Below are positions 6,948 through 11,912 of a DNA stretch of 11,912 nt, piece after piece. The position numbers and the translations under genes are program-made. The notes under the pieces are model-generated. The model saw only the letters and a list, made by a program, of their open reading frames with translations. It searched no databases and was not told where the DNA came from. This stretch comes from a candidate division TM6 bacterium UASB124 (GTDB lineage: Bacteria > Babelota > Babeliae > Babelales > RVW-14): assembly GCA_945872225.1 (NCBI GenBank), contig CAMBZK010000020.1:1-11912 (forward strand). The letters run 5' to 3'. Numbering within the stretch: position 1 is the stretch's first letter; each line of letters begins with the position of its first letter.

Positions 6948-8297
6948 ATGAAGCTTTTTTCTTTATCACTTGCCATACTTGTGTGGACATCAGGTGCATA
7001 CGCAGCAACCAGAAAACCAGCCCCACACTCTGAAGCAACACTCAAACAAAACCAACGACATTGTATAGATGTATTCGGCAGATGGTTTAAAGACCAGCGA
7101 GTTCTAAGCGATGTTGCATTAAGCGAAATTGACGTTAATGAAGACTTTACTCAAACACTCAGAGAGCACTTAATAAATAATCTTGGCGCACTGAGCAGTT
7201 ATGAAGAGTTTCTCAAGCTAATTTCAGGCAATACGCTATCAACAGACTGTTGCATGCTATCCAAGGGAGGTCTTGATCCAATTAGCACATCAATAACATC
7301 TCTACTAGAAGATCTTGACCATAACGCTGCCACATTTATTGAGACACTTTGCCAATCACCACTCACCAACGTCAGCTTAAACAATATCGAAGAGCGTGCA
7401 CCAATTAATGATACTATTAGCAAGCAAACAGCAGCATTACGAATGCTTGTTTCAGATCCTAATCCATTTGTAGAAAACAAACGCCTTTTTGCACTTGGCA
7501 ATCGGCTTGTTGAGTTTTGCTTTGAGGATAAAACGTTTCCTCAGCACCTTGCACTCTACAAAAATGCTGCCACCTACCCTGTTTTACGCTTTCTCAATAC
7601 CACCGTGTGGAGCACGCTTGTTGGCGAAGGCTGGCGTCACTGGCACCAAAATGCTCTTGATGAGCTACAAATTGCTGCCCAACAAGGCAAAGATATTGTC
7701 TACATCGCTGGGGGTGCTGACCTCTACCAGTTCTTACGGCTAGGAATATATAACGTAACGATCTTAGACCCATTTTATCCAACACAAGACCGCTATTACT
7801 CACCTGGCTGGGAATTTTTAGTTGCCAGCAAGGCAGCAAACAAAGGCCTTGGTGATGAGATTATCTGTGGTGTTGAATGCAATAACGTAAAACTTGTGCG
7901 CAGCAAGACCACTGAAAGCGACTATTTTTATGCCAAGCTTTCTAATGAGAAGATAGCCAAAATCAGAAAAAGCACCACCGAATGGAACATCGTTGGCGAA
8001 GACGGTAATGTTCTTGGTGCATTTACCTTCAAGCGCTGCCCACTCGACCAGGATGATCTTGTTTACGATACAAACAAGGTATTTGTCGCTTCCTACGATG
8101 AAATGATCTGCCTTGCTCAGCCAGAAATGATCGATGGCTGGGGCACCAACCCTTCACTGCTTGATGATCGCTTTACCATGATCATTAAGCAGTTCCGCAA
8201 GCCTGTTGGAAAGTCATTTTTACAAAATCTTCGCGTTGCTTCCATGCTCAACACCTATGAACTGAAATTTATTAAATTTGCATCAGATCCGACGTAA
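6948..8297 (+). CDS. Exported protein, paralog A of a tandem pair (Rossmann-like core)
   Basis: 449 residues from ATG 6948. Residues 1-19 are a signal peptide (MKLF, hydrophobic core, SGAYA then ATRK). The N-terminal half (20-180) is variable and probably helical. The C-terminal half matches the next gene closely: NRLVEFCFE (185-193), WRHWH (229-233), YIAGGADL (252-259), GIYN (266-269), LDP (273-275), GWEFLV (287-292), GLGD (300-303), IIKQFRKPV (412-420). The run strand - YIAGGxDL - helix - GIYN - strand ending in an acidic DP resembles the first beta-alpha-beta unit of a Rossmann or SAM-methyltransferase fold, but the glycine motif is not canonical, so enzyme activity is only a hypothesis. 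Its stop lies 27 bp before paralog B, so the two are probably co-transcribed. No firm promoter is seen. Confidence 0.75.
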   Translation: MKLFSLSLAILVWTSGAYAATRKPAPHSEATLKQNQRHCIDVFGRWFKDQRVLSDVALSEIDVNEDFTQTLREHLINNLGALSSYEEFLKLISGNTLSTDCCMLSKGGLDPISTSITSLLEDLDHNAATFIETLCQSPLTNVSLNNIEERAPINDTISKQTAALRMLVSDPNPFVENKRLFALGNRLVEFCFEDKTFPQHLALYKNAATYPVLRFLNTTVWSTLVGEGWRHWHQNALDELQIAAQQGKDIVYIAGGADLYQFLRLGIYNVTILDPFYPTQDRYYSPGWEFLVASKAANKGLGDEIICGVECNNVKLVRSKTTESDYFYAKLSNEKIAKIRKSTTEWNIVGEDGNVLGAFTFKRCPLDQDDLVYDTNKVFVASYDEMICLAQPEMIDGWGTNPSLLDDRFTMIIKQFRKPVGKSFLQNLRVASMLNTYELKFIKFASDPT

Positions 8298-8324
8298 AAT
8301 CATTCTTAAGTAAAAAGGAGAACC

Positions 8325-9656
8325 ATGATTTCTACTCTTATCAAGCGACTATCGCTCACCGCAGCCATCGCTATCAGCATAACCACAACAGGACACGCTG
8401 AACCAGTTACTAAACAGGCTGGAGAAGTTTTTGCAAAATGGGTTGAATGGCAAATGATTATGCCAGACAAAGATCTTAGAACTATGGCTGAACACCTGGA
8501 TGCAGCACAAATTCGGCAGCAATACGTTGGTGCTATTCACAGCCTTACGCACCTCACTCCACTCCTCGACAAATTAACCGGTTCATACATCACCCCTGAA
8601 GGGTTTATGCTTCGCAACCCAGTAGCAATCCCAATCAAAGAAAACTTCAGTTCCGTCTATGACCTCATGGAAAGGAATATGCCAGCATTTATTAATCTGC
8701 TGCGCGATGCCCCCATGTATACCCCTACAGACGCCGTTGAAGAGAGCAACAATACTGAGTCAAACAAAATTATTGAAAAATACAATGCGCTCATGCGCCT
8801 CCTGTACGCACACCCAGACCAAGTAGAAGCGTCAAAATATCTGTTTACGGTTGCTAACCGCTTCTTCGAATTTTGCTTTGAGGCACAAAGCTTTCCAGCT
8901 TTCCAGCGCATGATGATTGACATAAAAGAGCAGCCACTTGGCCGGATGCTCTACGCTGTTGCATGGTACAACTTAGCTGGCAATGGCTGGAAGCACTGGC
9001 ATGAAGAAAGTCTTAAGACGCTTAAAGCGCGCGCTGATGCAGGCAAAACAGTTAAGTACATTGCGGGTGGCTCTGATCTGCTGCAGCTCATGAGAAGCGG
9101 CATTTACAACATTAAAAACATTGACCCACAACTGCCATCGCAGCCCGTTTATTATGCCAATGGCTGGGAATTTATTGTCAGCGGCGCCGATGCCAACGGC
9201 GGACTTGGTGACAAAATTGTACTCCCCTTCCCAGAAGGCACCTTGACAATGGAGCGCACGGGCTTTGTGCTCACCGGCGAAAGCTTTAAGGCCCGCTTGA
9301 ATAACGATACTGTCATTGAGATCCCTCGCAGCATTACCACGTGGACCATTACCAATGCAGAAGGGGTTAAGCTTGGTGAATATCAACTTGATCGCCGCTT
9401 TTGTGTGCAAGGCGACTTTGCTCCAACAGAAAATGAAACCTTGCTCATGTCATTCAACGAGCTTTATTTTATCTCCCTGCCTAACTTCTTGAATGGCTGG
9501 CAAATTGAGCCAAACAAGTTCCCTGAAGACCTTGATATTGTCATTAAGCAGCTGCGCAAGCCAGTTACCCGCGATATGATTTTCAATATGCGCATTGCGT
9601 CACTGCTCAACGCTGCTGATTTCAAGTTTATTGCACTTGGTACCTGCATTAACTAG
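8325..9656 (+). CDS. Exported protein, paralog B of a tandem pair (Rossmann-like core)
   Basis: 443 residues, ATG 8325, with AAGGAG (8315-8320) 4 nt upstream. Residues 1-25 form a signal peptide (basic LIKR, hydrophobic core, TGHA then EPVT). It is the close paralog of the upstream gene: over YIAGGSDL to GLGD (245-296) I count 30 identical residues out of 52 by eye, with no gaps. Shared blocks are NRFFEFCFE (178-186), WKHWH (222-226), GIYN (259-262), IDP (266-268), GWEFIV (280-285), IIKQLRKPV (406-414; B has VIKQ) and an R.AS.LN block (423-429). The N-terminal thirds differ much more, suggesting a conserved core with a fast-changing front part. I know of no function; a fold related to methyltransferases is possible. 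It ends in TAG and is followed by a strong terminator. Confidence 0.78.
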   Translation: MISTLIKRLSLTAAIAISITTTGHAEPVTKQAGEVFAKWVEWQMIMPDKDLRTMAEHLDAAQIRQQYVGAIHSLTHLTPLLDKLTGSYITPEGFMLRNPVAIPIKENFSSVYDLMERNMPAFINLLRDAPMYTPTDAVEESNNTESNKIIEKYNALMRLLYAHPDQVEASKYLFTVANRFFEFCFEAQSFPAFQRMMIDIKEQPLGRMLYAVAWYNLAGNGWKHWHEESLKTLKARADAGKTVKYIAGGSDLLQLMRSGIYNIKNIDPQLPSQPVYYANGWEFIVSGADANGGLGDKIVLPFPEGTLTMERTGFVLTGESFKARLNNDTVIEIPRSITTWTITNAEGVKLGEYQLDRRFCVQGDFAPTENETLLMSFNELYFISLPNFLNGWQIEPNKFPEDLDIVIKQLRKPVTRDMIFNMRIASLLNAADFKFIALGTCIN

Positions 9657-9673
9657 CCCTCTATCCCAAATCC

Positions 9674-9711
9674 AAAAGATGCCCTGGCAAATTGCCAGGG
9701 CATCTTTTTTT
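9674..9711 (+). terminator. Intrinsic terminator after the paralog pair
   Basis: AAAAGATGCCCTGGC (9674-9688) and GCCAGGGCATCTTTT (9694-9708) form a perfect 15-bp stem with a 5-nt loop, followed by a T run to 9711. It lies 17 bp after the stop of paralog B. Confidence 0.95.
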
Positions 9712-9787
9712 ATATCTATTGCGGTAATAAAACCAATAAATTACCCTTTTGTATGCTACAAAAAACCTGTTCTAAAAAGGAGACGGT

Positions 9788-10762
9788 ATGATAAAAACAC
9801 TACGCGCACTCGGCTTAGCCAGCTTGATTGGATTTCCGTTCGCTCACGCAGCAACCGCTGCCGAAATACTTACAGCAGACTCAGTAGAAAAAGTATTCAA
9901 TGATTTTGCGGCTAAAAGAAGCGGTTTTCCTTCGTGGATAACTACGCGCAACATAAATAATCCACTTTCAACAAAGGACGATAACACCCTATTGCATACA
10001 GCATGCTATAGATAGAAACATCCACGGGTAATTCAAACGCTGTTAGGATTAGGGGCAAACCCAAACAGAACTAACAGTGAGCGAGAAACAGCGCTTCATA
10101 AAGCATGCACAAGCGTTCCTGGCACTCCCGTAATGCCAAGACAAAGCATCGACGTCATAGGGCAACTTATAATTGCTGGCGCTCAGGTTGCAGCGCTAGA
10201 TAAGCGGAACAGGTCTCCATTGCTGAAAGCCTGCTTGTCTAGCCCTTGCGCCCCGCTCGAAGTCATTCGCTTACTCATCCCAACAAGACTAAGCGAGACT
10301 GATCTTGCCGCCTTTGTTAATCAGCAAGACACCGTCACTGGAGAAACTGCCCTCATCGCTTTTTGCAAAAACGGCACTCGTAATAAATCATTTCATGACA
10401 ATGCACCAATCTTTGATGCTGGGGTCTGCAATGAAGAATCTTATGCTATTTTAGACTTGTTGCTGGCCGCAGGAGCTGACCCTATTGGCATAGCAGACAA
10501 AGATCTAACAGAAATAGGGGCAGCAGGTCGCTGCGCACGTGATTATGCCCGTCCAAATATTTTAAGGCATTTAGACCGCGCTGAAAAACTTGGGGCTGAT
10601 GAAGAAGCTGCTCAAGAACTTGCCGCACGTACAACCGCAGCCACGGTACACCACCGCAGAACAACTGCTGGTGAGAGATCTTTCGTGGGGAACATTGTAG
10701 ATGCGCTTGACAATGTGGTTTATGCTGCAGCAAGAGGTGTCAGATCGGTATTACCCCTATAA
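9788..10762 (+). pseudogene. Exported ankyrin-repeat protein gene with one in-frame TAG
   Basis: A single reading frame of 324 codons from ATG 9788 (AAGGAG at 9777-9782) to TAA 10760-10762 is broken only by TAG at 10013-10015, codon 76. The first 75 codons give a signal peptide (residues 1-24, ending AHAATA) and the start of an ankyrin repeat (DDNTLLHTACYR). The frame after the TAG continues that same repeat at once (KHPRVIQTLLGLGANPN) and then further repeats (ETALHKAC, RSPLLKAC, LLLAAGADP). No frameshift or second stop occurs in the 248 codons beyond it, so the lesion is recent, a read error, or read through. The intact paralog at 10913 has Arg (CGC) at the matching place. An internal ATG at 10133 could start a 209-residue product, but it has no ribosome site or signal peptide. 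Confidence 0.8.
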
Positions 10763-10780
10763 CGCTATTTTCAACGCACT

Positions 10781-10821
10781 TAATAAAAAAGCCCTGGCTC
10801 TTTGCTGGGGCTTTTTTATTA
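10781..10821 (+). terminator. Long intrinsic terminator between the two ankyrin genes
   Basis: Positions 10781-10798 pair with 10804-10821 in an 18-bp stem with two G-U pairs and a 5-nt loop. The GC core is GCCC/GGGC, flanked by A6 on the left and T6 on the right. It begins 18 bp after the upstream stop and could work in both directions. Confidence 0.9.
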
Positions 10822-10837
10822 GTAAAACAATCGGCAA

Positions 10838-10867
10838 TTGCCCTAATCACTCACAAACCAATACAAT
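10838..10867 (+). promoter_or_regulatory. Candidate sigma-70-type promoter for the second ankyrin gene
   Basis: TTGCCC (10838-10843) and TACAAT (10862-10867), 18 bp apart, match the -35 and -10 consensus at 4/6 and 5/6. They lie just after the terminator and about 45 bp before the ATG at 10913, as expected for a separately transcribed gene. Confidence 0.45.
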
Positions 10868-10912
10868 CATTGCTGATAAAAGTAGGCACTCATCAAAAAA
10901 GGTGGGGGAATA

Positions 10913-11851
10913 ATGATTATTGGTTGTGCTATAAAATTCCTGTTTTTAGGCATTTTTTTGAGCTGCTTTTTTTTATTACATAGTGCATGCGACCAAGCAA
11001 CACCTCTTTTGCCAAGAAGGGCAAGAAGAGACGGGATTCGCATGGCAAGGCAAGCCTTGCCATTAACACAGCCGCTTTTTGATGCTATAGTGAACATGCC
11101 TTACGACTCAGCCAGAGAGATTTGGGATACCACAAAGTTTGAAGCTATTTTAGCGACCATACACGATATTAATGAGCCATTTGCTGATCCTGCAAAAACG
11201 AACCGCACGGCACTGCATGAAGCATGCTTCCAGCGCAAAAACATAGGGGCAGCTCGCCTTCTCCTAGCCCATGGAGCCGAAGTCAATATTGCCGATAGCG
11301 ATGGCAACACCCCCCTGCACCTTGCCAGCATGCGAGGAAAAGATCGCGAGCTCGGGCATCAAAATATAGCCTTAATAGTACTCTTGCTTGAGCATGGCGC
11401 CAACAAAGACGCTTTAAGTGCAAACAACCGGACGCCACTACTTGAAGCATGCCTCAGCAAACCTCATGCTCCAGCCGCTATCATAGAGCTCTTAGTCTCC
11501 AGAGCAAGCATTGATACCGCAGATTTTTTTTATGGAACAACTGCTCTGATTGCTTTCTGCAAAGAAGGGACCAGAAATATCCCCTTTGGTGCCTACACAG
11601 ATTTAAAAAATTATAACAGGTGCGATAAGGATACGTTTGATGCTCTGGCCGTCCTGATAGCAGCTGGCGCAAAATTAACACAACGCGATTCATACGGCCA
11701 AACGGCTCTTTTTTATGCCCGTCCATGCATTGCACACTACCTAAGTGGGGATGCCAAAGACCGTCATAGAATTCTGGACATAGCCGAAGAAGATGTGAGA
11801 TTAGAGTTTGCTCGATTTGCCCCAAAGCCCAGTGGCTGCTGTGTGCAATAA
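10913..11851 (+). CDS. Exported ankyrin-repeat protein
   Basis: 312 residues, ATG 10913, with an AAGG/GGGG-rich ribosome site just upstream. Residues 7-24 are hydrophobic and followed by HSAC (23-26); this is a signal peptide or anchor, and Cys26 could be a lipoprotein site although the lipobox is poor. Ankyrin repeats: NRTALHEAC to GAEVN (97-125), GNTPLHLAS to GANKD (131-166, with a short insertion), NRTPLLEAC (172 to about 200), then a degenerate unit with TALIAFCKEGTRN (210-222) ending at AAGAKLTQ (250-257), and a final half repeat GQTALFYARP (262-271). Ankyrin repeats bind other proteins, and exported ones in host-associated bacteria are often effectors (family knowledge; a host target is inference). 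It is a paralog of the broken gene upstream, sharing ALIAFCK.GTRN and the ARP..... ending. The protein ends in CCVQ. Confidence 0.85.
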   Translation: MIIGCAIKFLFLGIFLSCFFLLHSACDQATPLLPRRARRDGIRMARQALPLTQPLFDAIVNMPYDSAREIWDTTKFEAILATIHDINEPFADPAKTNRTALHEACFQRKNIGAARLLLAHGAEVNIADSDGNTPLHLASMRGKDRELGHQNIALIVLLLEHGANKDALSANNRTPLLEACLSKPHAPAAIIELLVSRASIDTADFFYGTTALIAFCKEGTRNIPFGAYTDLKNYNRCDKDTFDALAVLIAAGAKLTQRDSYGQTALFYARPCIAHYLSGDAKDRHRILDIAEEDVRLEFARFAPKPSGCCVQ

Positions 11852-11912
11852 TAAATACCCATCAAGAAGATGGTTGGGCAAATTACTGAAAAAATCGATC
11901 GGCACAATAACC

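Noticed and set aside
10013..10015. TAG reassigned to an amino acid in this genome
   Set aside because: TAG is the stop of three intact genes in the window and TGA ends the synthetase, so the code looks standard.
11861..11880. Hairpin CCATC/GATGG after the last gene as a terminator
   Set aside because: Only 5 bp, no T run; the real terminator may lie beyond the window.

Overview
The window reads like a piece of a host-associated, Gram-negative-type bacterium. It has moderate-to-low GC by eye, standard code usage (TAA, TAG and TGA all end intact genes), Shine-Dalgarno starts, and strong intrinsic terminators. Five of the nine intact genes, plus one broken gene, begin with a signal peptide or membrane anchor. 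The mix of secreted ankyrin-repeat proteins, a secreted clostripain-like protease and secreted proteins of no family I recognise resembles intracellular or symbiotic lineages such as Candidatus Dependentiae (TM6). That placement is an inference from gene content only; no ribosomal or other marker gene is present.

Layout, left to right. (1) Positions 1-1818, minus strand: a complete C11 (clostripain) family peptidase with a signal peptide, a basic insertion between the catalytic His and Cys, and a Lys/Pro/Ala tandem-repeat linker. (2) Positions 2009-5933, plus strand: a divergent run of four genes. These are an acidic protein with a very cysteine-rich tail, a small ferredoxin 20 bp downstream, a fatty-acyl-CoA synthetase whose start overlaps the ferredoxin stop (TAATG), and, after a 75-bp gap with its own possible promoter, a DUF21-CBS-CorC/HlyC membrane protein. 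A strong hairpin terminator closes the run. (3) Positions 6024-6851, minus strand: an unrecognised exported protein converging on that terminator. (4) Positions 6948-9656, plus strand: two tandem paralogous exported proteins of about 445 residues sharing a conserved C-terminal half with a Rossmann-like core, followed by a 15-bp-stem terminator. (5) Positions 9788-11851, plus strand: two tandem paralogous exported ankyrin-repeat genes. The first is interrupted by a single in-frame TAG; the second is intact. A long terminator separates them.

How the genes may work together. The 2009-4586 block looks like a small iron-sulfur/metal plus lipid-activation unit, but only the ferredoxin and the synthetase have clear biochemical roles. 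The right half (6024-11851) is an island of exported proteins in which two families have each duplicated in tandem, as is common for surface or effector repertoires. I see no RNA genes, CRISPR, insertion sequences, integrases or origins. The most novel material is the exported paralog pair (6948-9656) and the cysteine-rich partner of the ferredoxin (2009-2767).
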